Of a stretch of 64,000 nucleotides of DNA, positions 22,175 through 32,818 are shown piece after piece (the stretch's first letter is position 1; every line of letters starts with the position of its first letter). The stretch comes from Chloranthus sessilifolius (taxonomy: Eukaryota > Streptophyta > Magnoliopsida > Chloranthales > Chloranthaceae), in NCBI GenBank assembly GCA_021018995.1, contig CM037591.1, positions 9,306,001 to 9,370,000 of the forward strand, written 5' to 3'. The position numbers and the translations under genes are program-made. The notes under the pieces are model-generated. The model saw nothing but the letters and a program-made list of their open reading frames with translations, had not been told where the DNA came from and searched no databases.

Positions 22175-23940
22175 ATGAATGCAAACAGTTGTGAAAAACA
22201 CCCACCAGAAAATGAGGAAGAACCAACTCTGAGAGAGTTGTTTGCTTCGATAACTACAAACAACCCTTCTTGCATCACATACCCCGCCACACCTGGCGGA
22301 AAATTTGAAATCCATACAAATGTGATTCAAATCCTTTCAATTTTTCAGGACATGGATAGAAAAGACTCGTACCAAGACATCAAAGACTTCGTTGAAGTCT
22401 GTTCTTCAATGTATCATAACCTCAGTGAGGAATCTGTGAGATTGCGTCTGTTTGCTTTCTCTATAAAGGATAAGGTCAAAGCCTGGTTAAATTCATTACT
22501 AGTTGGATCTATAACCACCTGGGATCAGATGGTTAAGAAATTTTTGTCAAAGTTTTTTTCCATGGCCAAGACTAATGCCTTAAGAAGTGAAATCACTGAT
22601 TTTGCATAAGAAGGCGACAAGAGATTCTATGAAGCTTGGGATAGGTTCATGGATATCTTATTGAAATGTCCACATCATGGATTCTCAAAATGGAGATTGG
22701 TCCAATGTTTTTACAATGGATTGGATCAAGCAAATTGATATCTGATCGAATCAATGAATAGTGGAGGATTCCTTGGACTTAGGGAAAATGAATCCTATCA
22801 ATTCTTAAAAAAGTTAGTTGAAGATTCACAACAATGGGACTTCTCGAAAACTTGAGATCAATCAAACAAGAATCGAGACCAAGTAGGAAACTCAACAAAG
22901 AAAGGAGGATTGTATGTGGTAAAAGAAATCCCTGATCTCATGGCAAAGATAGATTTCTTCACTCAACTAGTCGAGGAATTGAAGCTGAAGAAGAACGTGA
23001 GTGTTGTGAATGTACAACCAGACCCATGTTCATATTGTACAAGTCTAATGCACACATCTAATGGTTGCCCATCAATGCAGATTTACTCAGAAGACTCTTG
23101 TGAGCAATTGAACGCATTGAACACCTATTGTAAAAATCAGGGAAATGTCTTCAATGAAAACAACCCGAATAGTTAGAAATATCATCAAAATTTCTTATGG
23201 AAGCAAGAAAATCAAAAACCTCAAGCTAGAGGATAAGGGATGAATTTTTATCCAAATAAAAAATTCAACCAAGGACCACAAAAACAGTTTGGTCAAGGGC
23301 AATTTCAACAGCAGAACTATGGAGATGGGAATCAATTTCACCAAAATCAAAGTCAAAATGGGCAACCCAGGCAATCCAACCAGAATTTTCAATTCTCACA
23401 ACCAATGTTGGGATATCAGAATCAACCCGCACAACAACTCATGAGTCAATCTGGTTTTGCGTAAAATTTTCCACCACCTGGATTTAACAATGAACAAGAA
23501 AATATTGCTCAACGTCATCCTTAAAATCAATACCCTTAGAGTGAGGATATGTGGAAGTTCATCCAATCTAATACTTCTTCGATATCTAGGATAGAAACTC
23601 AAATTGGTCAATTAGCAACACTCTTATGTGAAAAAGAAAAGAGATCATTTCCTAGTCAGCCAATTCCAAATCTAAGAGGGCAGATGATTGTCAAGCAGGC
23701 CTCAACCTCGTCACATGAAGAAAATCAACAATAAATTAAAGCGATCACAACATTGAGATCTGAAAAGCAGATTGATAATAATGTGAAAATGCCAGAAGAA
23801 GATGAGAAGTCTGAACTTGAGGATAAAATTGAGATGAATGAGGAAGTCGAAGAAGAGGTAAAACAAAAGAAAAAGATTGAAGAAAAGAACAAGAGAGAAA
23901 AGAGTTTCGTGCCCAAAGCCCCATATCCTCAAAGACTAAT
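22175..23940 (+). pseudogene. Athila-like gag region
   Basis: Gag, the structural protein of the virus-like particle. The N-terminal core is seen at 22175-22609 (PTLRELFASITTNNPSCITY, then the VCSSMYHNLSEESVRLRLFAF block). A CCHC zinc knuckle, CSYCTSLMHTSNGC, lies near 23027-23068. A Gln/Asn-rich stretch (QFGQGQFQQQNYGDGNQFHQ) follows at 23280-23450, then a strongly acidic/Lys-rich segment near 23750-23900. It is broken in several places. Confidence 0.75.
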
Positions 23941-24480
23941 GGGACCAAAGAAAAATCGCGATCATGAAGGGATCATTAAAATATTTAAGCAGTTAAATAT
24001 CAATATCCCCTTCTTACATGTCATTCGGCAAGTACCAGCATACGCAAAATTTTTGAAGGACTTGGTCACAATCAAAAGAAAGACTAACATCCTGAAGAAA
24101 GCTTTCTTAGCAGAACAGGTAAGTTAGTATTGCAAGTGAGACTTTTGATTAAATACAAGGACCCTAATTGTCCTACAATTTCAATCATTATAGGGAAAAA
24201 CCCCATTGATTAAACGCATTTAGACCTTAGAGCAAGTGTTAATCTGTTGCCATACTTTGTTTATAAGGAACTCGAGTTGGGCGAACTGAAGCCCACAACA
24301 ATGACTCTTCAGCTTGCCGATAGATCAGTCAAAATTCTCAAGGGAATAGTAGAGGATGTCCTTATTAAGGTGGACACTTTCTACTTTTCAGTGGACTTCG
24401 TTGTCTTGGATACTGAATCTATTCTCAAATTGAAAATAATATTCCGATAATCCTTGGAAGACCTTTCCTAGAAACATTGA
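23940..24480 (+). pseudogene. Athila-like protease region
   Basis: Contains IPFLHVIRQVPAYAKFLKDL (the conserved stretch ahead of the Athila protease), then LPYFVYKELELGELKPTTMT and DTFYFSVDFVVLDTE, as in plant Ty3 proteases. An acidic linker (24477-24938) follows. It is a fossil. Confidence 0.65.
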
Positions 24481-24939
24481 ACGCATTAATTAATTATCGA
24501 AATGGGATAAGGAATTTATCACTCGAGAATATGATCATGAAACTAAATATCTTCCACATTGTGAGGCAACCTGTTGAAGATGAGGAAAATACTCAAGTAT
24601 GCATGATTGATAGTATGGTAGAAAATGAATTCTTTGCTTTGGAATATGAGGACCCTCTAGAGGCCTATCTAGCCCATTTTGGTAAAGACTTCGATGTGGA
24701 TCACGTGATCTACAAAATTAATGAGATGATAGATTCTATATCACTCTTGGGAGACAATGAATGGCAACTGAAAGATGAGGCCAAGGAGGAAGAAAGTAAA
24801 GAAGCATCAAGAGAAGAGGAGAAATTAAAGCTGGAACTGAAATCTCTCCCTGCCGATATGAAATATGCATACTTGGGGAAAGATGAAATTGATCCGATAA
24901 TTATTTCAGTAAAATTGAATGAGGATCAAGAGGAATAGC

Positions 24940-26490
24940 TCATTGAAGTACTCCAAGACCATAAAAGTGTAATCGGATGGTCTATTAAGGGCATTAAGGG
25001 TATCAGCCCAACAGTGTGCATGCACTGAATTCATTTGGAAGAAAGCGCTAAACCCTCTAGAGAACTACAACATAAATTGAATCCTATAATACATGCTGTG
25101 AGAAAGGAAGTTATTAAATTGCTAGATGCTGGGATTATATAACCTATTTCTGACAGCAAATGGGTTAGCCCGACACAAGTGATTCCGAAAAAGTTTGAGT
25201 AACTGTGGTGAAGAATGAAGAGAATGAACTGATACCAACAAAAGTTCAGACGGGCTGGAGAGTGCGCATCGATTATAGAAAGTTGAATTCAATGACAAGG
25301 AAGGATCACTTCCCTCTCCCATTTATTGATCAAATGCTTAAGAGGTTGGCAGGACACTAATGCTACTGTTTCCTTGATGGTTATTCTGGGTACAATCAGA
25401 TAGTCATAGCGCCAGAAGATCAAGAGAACAATGTTTACATGTCCATTTGGAACGTTCTTCTATCGGCGAATGCCATTTGGGCTTCGCAACGCTCCAGCCA
25501 CCATTCAAAGATGTATGCTAAGTATATTTTCTGACATGGTGGAGAGATTTATGGAAGTCTTTATGAATGACTTTTCAATTTATGAGGGCAGTTTTAATAA
25601 TTGCCTGTAAAACCTATCTCTAGTTCTTACGAGATGTTAGAAAAAAAATCTTGTTTTGAATTAGGAGAAATGTCATTTCAAGGATAAAGTGACATAGTCC
25701 TTGGACACATCATTTCATCCAAAGGCATTGAGGTGGATAAGGCGAAAGTAGATTTGATTTCAAATCTTCCACCACCCAGAACAGTCAGGGAGATTAGGTC
25801 TTTCCTTGGGCATGCCAATTTTTACCGACAATTTATCAAGGATTTCAGTAAGATTGCAAAGCCTCTATGCAACTCACTCGGCAAAGACATCCCATTCCTC
25901 TTTGATGAGAAGTGCCTGAAAGCTTTCTAGGTAATCAAAGATGAACTTGTTCAAGCTCCAATAATCCAATCTCCAGATTGAAATTTACAGTTTGAGAAAA
26001 TGTGTGACGCATCTGATTATGCAGTAGCAGCAATATTGGGACAAAGGGTGGAGAAAATTCCGCATGTAATTTACTATGCAAGTCACATTTTGAATGATGC
26101 ACAGTTGAATTATTCCATCACGAAGAAGGAACGCCTAGTAGTAGTCTTTGCGCTAGATAAATTTTGATCCTATTTGTTGGGATCAAAGGTTGTGGTATTT
26201 ATAGATCATGTAGCACTTTGCTATCTCTTTGCGAAGAAGGATACAAAAGCTCGTTTGATAAGGTGGATTTTACTCTTGCAAGAATTTGATCTGAAAATCA
26301 GAGATAAGAAGGGATCTGAAAATGTGGTTGCTGACCACTTATCTCGAATTATTGTTAAAAAATCTGACGATCTGGTCCCGATTTTAGAAAAATTTTTTGA
26401 TGAGCAATTGTTCGCCATCAAACATTCACCATGGTATACAGATCTTGCTAACTATTTGGTAACAGATCAAGTATCACGGCACTAGAATAA
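24940..26490 (+). pseudogene. Athila-like reverse transcriptase and RNase H
   Basis: RT blocks are visible in order: GWRVRIDYRKLNSMTRKDHF, CFLDGYSGYNQI, RRMPFGLRNAP, a VFMNDFSIYEGSFNNC segment at the catalytic site, and GHIISSKGIEVDKAK with SFLGHANFYRQFIKDFS. RNase H follows, with VIYYASHILNDAQLNYSITK and [16 protein letters not shown], and VADHLSRI at its end. Broken in many places. Confidence 0.8.
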
Positions 26491-26529
26491 GAATGAGAAA
26501 GCTATTTTTCTAACACGAGCAAAGCACTA

Positions 26530-27660
26530 CTTTTTTGAGGATCCATACTTATTTAAATATTGTGCATATCAAATCATCAGAAGGTACATCCCGGAATCTG
26601 AGCAGTCAAAAATTATTTCATTCTGTCATGAGTTGTCCTGTGGAGGACATTTCAGCTCAAGAAAAACTGCTACAAAGATACTCTAATGTGGATTCTATTG
26701 GTCGATGATTTTCAAAGATTGTCACCAACACTGTATGTCATTTAGTAACTATCACTTGTTAGGTAGGATTTCAAAGAGAAATATGATACCCTTAAACTCA
26801 ATTCTAGAAGTTGAGGTGTTTGATGTATGGGCAATAGATTTTATGGGCCCATTCCCAAATTCTTTTGGGAATTTATATATCCTCATCGCAGTAGATTATG
26901 TTTCAAAATGGGTTGAGGCAATGGCCTGTAAGACAAACGACCACAAGGTGGTTCTTAAATTTCTAAAGGATCAGGTATTTTCAAGATTTGGTGCTCCACG
27001 CGCTATCATTAGCGATGGTGGAAAACACTTCTGCAATAAAGTTTTCGCTCAACTAATGAAAAAGTACGATATCACACACAAAGTGGCTACACCATATCAT
27101 CCTCAAACGAGTGGATAAGTTAAAGTGTCTAATCGAGAGCTTAAACACATTCTAGAGAAAATGATTAAGCCGAACCGAAAAGATTGGTCATTAAAACTGA
27201 ACGACGCTTTATGGGCTGATCGAATAGCGTACAAAGCTCCTATTGGAATGTCCCCCTATAGGATGGTCTTTGGTAAAGGTTGTCACCTACCTGTTGAGTT
27301 AGAACACCAGGCTTATTGGGCTATCAAGTCACTGAACTTAGGTTTGTAAAAGGCTGGTGAGAAACGAACCTTAGAGATTGCTGAGTTGGAAGAAGTAAGA
27401 GCCGATGCATACGACTATATAAAATCTTACAATGATCGCATGAAGCGTGCCCATGACCAGTCCATCTTAAGAAAATCATTTATTGTGGGCCAGAAGGTGT
27501 TGTTGTACAATTCAAGGCTTCATTTGTTTCCAGGAAAGCTTAAAACCTGATGGAACAATCCATTTCAAGTCAATCGAATATTCTCAAATGGAATAATTGA
27601 AATCTGTAATCCTCGAAATGGTAGTAAATTTTGGGTCAATGGGCAACGGGTGAAACCATT
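26530..27660 (+). pseudogene. Athila-like integrase
   Basis: The zinc-binding part is visible as SFCHELSCGGHFSSRKTATK with CHQHCMSF. The DDE core has [20 protein letters not shown] and [20 protein letters not shown], and the 27120-27200 segment carries the ELKHILEKM region. SFIVGQKVLLYNSRLHLFPG and the GSKFWVNGQRVKPF end follow. No chromodomain, as expected for Athila. Confidence 0.8.
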
Positions 27661-27771
27661 TTTAGAGAATACCATTGAGGATTTTAATGAAGTTGTGTTA
27701 AGTAATCCTAATCAATCGGGATGAAATTGAAAAGTTTGCAATGTCAAGCTAGCGACACTAAATTAGCGCTT

Positions 27772-27789
27772 CTTGGGAGGCAACCCAAG
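27772..27789 (+). other. Small hairpin CTTGGGAGGCAACCCAAG after the integrase
   Basis: An 18 bp sequence with six-base complementary arms (CTTGGG / CCCAAG) and an AGGCAA loop, just after the integrase end. I recall a similar GGGAGGCAACCC phrase from other Athila-type elements, but this is from memory. Confidence 0.55.
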
Positions 27790-27813
27790 TCTGCAAAAAT
27801 TTAAAAAAAATAA

Positions 27814-27817
<4 letters not shown>

Positions 27818-27848
<31 letters not shown>
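27818..27848. repeat. (AT)n microsatellite 1
   Basis: About 15 AT units, inside the Athila-like element and directly beside an imperfect TCGAT hairpin at 27852-27887. Confidence 0.95.
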
Positions 27849-27851
<3 letters not shown>

Positions 27852-28309
27852 GTCAATCAATCGAGCTTTATGCCTCGATCACTCGACAACAAGATGAATG
27901 TTCGATCAACCTCGATCAATCGACAATCAATTCGTGACATTTATTGTCACAACTTTTTAGGCTGATATTTTTTTCAGTCGATCTTATCAAAAGTCAATTC
28001 ATGCCTGTGGTCGTACCATTCCAACGCCTTGGGAAGTGCCTGTATGTTAGTGTCGATTAATCAACCACCCTAAGGTTGATGCATCGACATTTTTCAAAAC
28101 GCATGCGCTCCTTAGTGCCTTTATGTCACGTCTTTTCAATGTCAGGGTCGATTAATCGAGCTATATGTCTCGCTTGATCGAGTGAAGCAATGCGACCGAA
28201 GTGAAAGAAGTGCCTCTATGCTTATTAAGGACAGAACGTCCTTTCCATTCTTCATTCGATCCAACATTCCTAGACTTCTCCGAAATTCTCTGATTTTCTT
28301 ATGATATTC

Positions 28310-29450
28310 TCTGTGATGGCATCATCTTCATCTGCACGACTCCCTACCTGACCACAAGGAGTATTCCGAGAGCGACCCAGAGGTCATTTTGCAACTAAAG
28401 AAATCTCGTTGGAATTTGTCTTCGACATGCCTGCATTCCAAGCAATGCTTGAGTGCGCAGTCTCACTAGCATACATACCCGCTCTCAACATCCATTTCTT
28501 AATGGCCACCATCAATCAACGTGTCTGAGCTTGTCGTCCGCCTGTTCTATCAGAACATGAATTGGATAAATGCCTCAATTAAAGATAACATCAATGCCCA
28601 TTTTACCGTCTCCATCGACGGATGGGTGAGGAGAATTTATCCGGATACGATCACGGATGTTTTTAACATTCCTACAGTGCATTAACAGAATCACCAATTT
28701 GGGGAAGAGCTCGATATTTACCAAAGACCAATGATTGATGATATGTGCAATGGCATATATGCATAAGGAAATGCCACTAAACGATCGGCTCTTCCGCGCG
28801 ACATGTTATTTTGGGATATTGTCGTCTGCTTGAATCTCTGCCCCAGAGGTCATGTGTTAGAACGAACTGGACCTCGGGTGAAGGCTCTATTTGGTGGTTA
28901 TAAAAATGCGTGGATCAATGTGCTATGGTTTTTATATGATTCGATGTGGCGATGCAACGATGAAATTGTCAATCCTCCCCCTGGAGACGCCGCACTTATT
29001 TACTTCCCCCATCTGGTGATACAACTCTTATATCACTTAGGTTTTCCTTTTTATTATGATGATAATATTGGGGACCTTCAATTTTATCGCTATGAGCCGA
29101 CGTAGTGGAACCGAAGTATGCGTCTTTTGAGAAATCCTCGTGGAGCCGGCAATGTCGATGCTCAACCTCCTCCTGCCCAGCCTGCACGCCAGCGCCGTCA
29201 TGTACACCAAGAAGAACCTGCCGCCGAGACCAAACAAGCCCTCAACGAGGGAGTACCCCTCGAAGTCATGCAAGCTTAGATAAACTCATTGATCGATGAG
29301 CAACAACAATAGAATAATCAAAATCTTCATCGCAGGCGCTATGATCGGTCCTTCATGCATCAAATGGGACAATGATTGTAGCCCTATGGCTATAACGAGA
29401 TGAGGACTCGTGCACGGCAGGCAGAAGAAGAAGAAGATGATTAGAATTAG
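28310..29450 (+). pseudogene. Post-integrase extra ORF region of the Athila-like element
   Basis: Degenerate coding region. One part reads VVRLFYQNMNWINASIK and IDGWVRRIYPDTITDVFNIP, like the plant-transposon-associated domain often found downstream of Athila pol. Another (28803-29105) has AWINVLWFLYDSMWRCNDE and LIYFPHLVIQLLYHLGFPFY. Function is unknown. The similarity is by eye only. Confidence 0.5.
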
Positions 29451-29632
29451 GATTTATTTTCGCATTGTTTGTTTTAGTTTTTAGTTTTAGAATGTTTAAT
29501 TTTTAAGTTTGATTAGGCTTAGGATTGCTATTTTAAATTTGCGTAGGATTAGGAACTTTTAATGTAATAGAATAAAAGAAAAATCAATGAAAATTTTTCA
29601 TTTTCGAGCAATTTTGTGCAAAATTTCCAACA

Positions 29633-29667
29633 GTCGATTAATCGAGCCAATATCTCGATTAATCGAC
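29633..29667. repeat. Perfect hairpin, 14-7-14
   Basis: GTCGATTAATCGAG, seven bases, CTCGATTAATCGAC. The arms are exact reverse complements, and each arm also contains the palindrome TCGATTAATCGA. Confidence 0.95.
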
Positions 29668-29677
29668 ATTTAGAAAA

Positions 29678-29679
<2 letters not shown>

Positions 29680-29730
<51 letters not shown>
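29680..29730. repeat. (AT)n microsatellite 2
   Basis: About 25 AT units, between two perfect TCGATTAATCGA hairpins. Confidence 0.95.
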
Positions 29731-29733
<3 letters not shown>

Positions 29734-29753
29734 CCTCTCTGTTCGGATAGACA

Positions 29754-29788
29754 CTCGATTAATCGACTTACACTGTCGATTAATCGAC
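29754..29788. repeat. Perfect hairpin, 14-7-14
   Basis: CTCGATTAATCGAC, seven bases, GTCGATTAATCGAC. The arms pair at 13 of 14 positions, the outermost pair being mismatched, and the twelve-base palindromic cores are exact. Confidence 0.9.
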
Positions 29789-29829
29789 AGTCTATAAAGT
29801 CAACAAAGTCAATAGTGTTGACTTGGAGA

Positions 29830-29865
29830 GTCGATTGATCGACCAACCTTTGTCGATCAATCGAC
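29830..29865. repeat. Perfect hairpin, 14-8-14, with changed core
   Basis: GTCGATTGATCGAC, eight bases, GTCGATCAATCGAC. The core differs from the 29633 hairpin (TTGA against TTAA), and the other arm carries the matching change (TCAA), so pairing is kept. An AT microsatellite follows at 29880-29909. Confidence 0.95.
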
Positions 29866-29876
29866 TGTGCAGTTTT

Positions 29877-29879
<3 letters not shown>

Positions 29880-29909
<30 letters not shown>
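29880..29909. repeat. (AT)n microsatellite 3
   Basis: About 15 AT units, 14 bp after the 29830-29865 hairpin. Confidence 0.95.
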
Positions 29910-29915
<6 letters not shown>

Positions 29916-30114
29916 ATAAAATAAAAATATATAAAAAGAAAAATCCTACCAAAATCTTTCAAATTTAGTAGTTTAGTATTTTAGGACTCTTCCTTCTCCT
30001 TGGTAGGACTATTTTAGATAGTTTCGAACTCTTTCCCTATTTATTTTAAACACCCAAAGGATTTTTGCAACTTTGTCATCATAAATCACTCTTCTCCACT
30101 CTCCTCAAGCATCA

Positions 30115-30687
30115 ATGGCCGGCAAAACATATCGCACTTGTGCAACCATGAAAAAGATGGAGGAAACTGTAAGAAAAAGGGTAAGGCATAACGGAACACC
30201 GGTTCCAGTCGATCTCACTAACGTCGATGTGGTGGACATTGATCCCTTGTCTCTTCCAATATGGGAAGAACCAGTGAGAAAGAAGACTAATCGGTCAGCC
30301 AATCCCAAGCAAGTCATATCGGATGATATCGAGATGATTGATCTGGATCCACCTTCCCTAATAGCCAAATCACTATCACACATTCTTTCGTATTCATCAT
30401 TAACAACACCACCACCACCAATTCCATGCCACAATCCATTAGCGACATTCATTCCAAGATCAATCCCGAGAGCGATTATCGATCTAATCCCTGCTGAAAC
30501 TTGGGCAAAGTTATATCCGACACCTACACTTCAGGACCGGGCCACTAGTAGCACAGTAAACTCATCAACCCTGCCTCCCCCTGATGTCACTCCAGATTCC
30601 TTGAGTCCTGGTCATATCATCGAAGCGATGAGGAATTTTACTTTTTCAAAACCGAAGTCAGTGTCGAGAAATGATGCTGATGTTTAA
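30115..30687 (+). CDS. Open 190-codon ORF of unknown function in the Athila-like element
   Basis: An uninterrupted reading frame starting ATGGCCGGCAAAAC, near the 3' end of the Athila-like element. The product is Lys/Arg-rich at the start (MAGKTYRTCATMKKMEETVR), then acidic with DxVDIDPLSLP and DIEMIDLDPPSLI repeats, then Ser/Thr/Pro-rich. I see no known domain, signal peptide or membrane segment. It could be a small element-encoded protein or a chance frame. Its length amid heavily broken coding regions is notable. Confidence 0.45.
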   Translation: MAGKTYRTCATMKKMEETVRKRVRHNGTPVPVDLTNVDVVDIDPLSLPIWEEPVRKKTNRSANPKQVISDDIEMIDLDPPSLIAKSLSHILSYSSLTTPPPPIPCHNPLATFIPRSIPRAIIDLIPAETWAKLYPTPTLQDRATSSTVNSSTLPPPDVTPDSLSPGHIIEAMRNFTFSKPKSVSRNDADV

Positions 30688-31035
30688 AAGAAGAAGTTGA
30701 AAAATCTTTAGGATATTTTAGGATGTTTTAGAATTTATTTTATGATTTTTGTTAGTTTTGCATAATTTATATTTTTAGGTAGATTTAGGTCTTAATCATT
30801 TCTGTTTTTCAATAAGTGTCAATAGCACATTAATAAATTTCTCTTTGTTTTCAATGATGCTTTTCACCTCCTCTTTGCCTCTTGGTCCATACGGATTTTG
30901 ATGTAGGTTTGAGGATACACCTCAATTTTGGTAGAATGAGGACAATGCGCAAATTAGATTTGAGAGTGGTAAACGCATTATTTTTATTTTTATAAAAAAA
31001 AATAATAATAATAAATAAAATAAATTTCATATTTA

Positions 31036-31071
31036 GTCGATCAATCGAGTTATGTACCTCGATTGATCGAC
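31036..31071. repeat. Perfect hairpin, 14-8-14
   Basis: GTCGATCAATCGAG, eight bases, CTCGATTGATCGAC. The arms are exact reverse complements, with TCAA/TTGA cores. Confidence 0.95.
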
Positions 31072-31660
31072 TGTGCACTTTGAAGATTATTTTTTTTTCG
31101 AAAGAATTTTTTTTTATATAATTGATTTGTGGAATTTGGAATTGTTAAATTATGCAATCTCAATGGAAGAATATTAAGTGCCATTGGTGATCATTGCTAT
31201 TAGGAGAGAAAAATTCAATGTGGGGATTAGCATGAAAATTTAAATTCACCTCTAGAAGTTATGATGTTTAATTCAATTCGAAAATCTAAAAATCAAGAAA
31301 ATTTATCCAAAATTGTGAACTAAATGATCTTAGTGGAGATTAAATCCGGTGAGCTTTAGAGCCAATTTTACGTCTTTGATGAGTGCTTACATAAACTCAA
31401 AGTTACCTTTGAATACGACTTATCTTTGCATAATCTCATACGTTCCACTTTGACTTGTGATTTTGCATGACATTATGATTCATATTATTGTGCTAAAACG
31501 TATTATATGTCTGCTCAAGACAAATAGGTAAGGTTATCATCTTTTGAGGACATGATTGAAGGTCATCTTTGGCTTGTTTATGCTTAAGATACCCCACCTC
31601 ATATAAATTTATCCCTCTAGTATCCCTTTGAGACTATTATGAAAAATTTACCTGTATACA

Positions 31661-31746
31661 TTCTTTGATAAGTCACATAAACATTTACCCATTCACCAAA
31701 AAATTCTTTGATAAGTCACATTAACATTTACCCATTCACCAAAAAA
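31661..31746. repeat. 43 bp tandem duplication
   Basis: TTCTTTGATAAGTCACAT... ending ATTCACCAAAAAA occurs twice in a row, 31661-31703 and 31704-31746, with one difference (ATAAAC/ATTAAC). Confidence 0.9.
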
Positions 31747-31779
31747 TTTAATCCTACCCGTCTTATCTCTGAGAAATTA

Positions 31780-31996
31780 GGAATGGGGATGAAAGTGAAA
31801 GAAAGGAAAGTGAGTGAAAGACATCGAATGGTGGTGTTTGATAAGAGTATATGGCAGAAGAAAAAAAAAGGGGGGAGAGGGAGAAAAAGAAAAGAAAATT
31901 TGAAAAATAAAAAAGATTATGAGGTGCTTCAAGAAAATAAAATTCAAAAGGAGAGATAAGCATGAAAAAAGAAATTTGAGAAAAATAGAGAATCAT
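31780..31996 (+). other. Long purine-rich stretch
   Basis: The plus strand is almost all A and G for about 200 bp, including a run near 31858-31905 of the type AAAAAAAAAGGGGGGAGAGG. It lies in the non-coding 3' part of the Athila-like element, well before the purine tract adjoining the LTR. Confidence 0.7.
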
Positions 31997-32818
31997 TGAA
32001 AAAAATTAAGGGAAGGAAAGTTAATTCCTTTTCTAATTCCTCAAAAATTTTGAATCCTAATTTCCTTATCTTTCTTACCCTTACCTGAGCCCCATTACAA
32101 CCCTACAAATGACCTTCATGATCCAATCTTGTGTTGCTAGCTGTCATGTGGAGAGTGAATACACAATACCTATGGTGCTTGATATGACATGCATAAAAGT
32201 ACAAATATCTTTCTATGAGATTCCTTCTTATTCATTGATTACATTGTGTTTCTCTTGTCATGTGAGACTTTTTATTGACTTTATATTGATCTCTCACATG
32301 TGTGCAAAAATATACCCATCATCGGAGAATATATATTTTGAGAGTACACCTATTGTGAGGTTTGAATCAAAACATAAATTTATACGGTTCACAAATAGGA
32401 TAAATTTTAAGATAAATAAAATTTAGTCTGATGATCACACTTGACACATCTAAGGATGGGTGATAACTTTAGCTGTAAATCGAAACATTGTACTGATTTA
32501 ACTAATTATCAATGAGAATGGCATGATATGTGTATTTAATAATGAGAAATTACATGATGAATACAATTAAAAAATTTCACAAGAATAAATTATAGAAAAT
32601 ATCTTGAAGTTTGTGGGTAACTTCATTGGAAATCGTCAAGAGACAAAAGTCCTCCACCAAGGATCACCTAGTGGTTTAAAGGCTTGTTACATACATTAAA
32701 TGTAATCGTGCTCCCTACGAAAGCTACATTTATTGATTACTTTAGGATAATAGTTTATTTACCAGTTTACCTATTTTCTCCTTTGCTCGAGGACTAGCAA
32801 AGTGTAGGTTTGGGGGTG

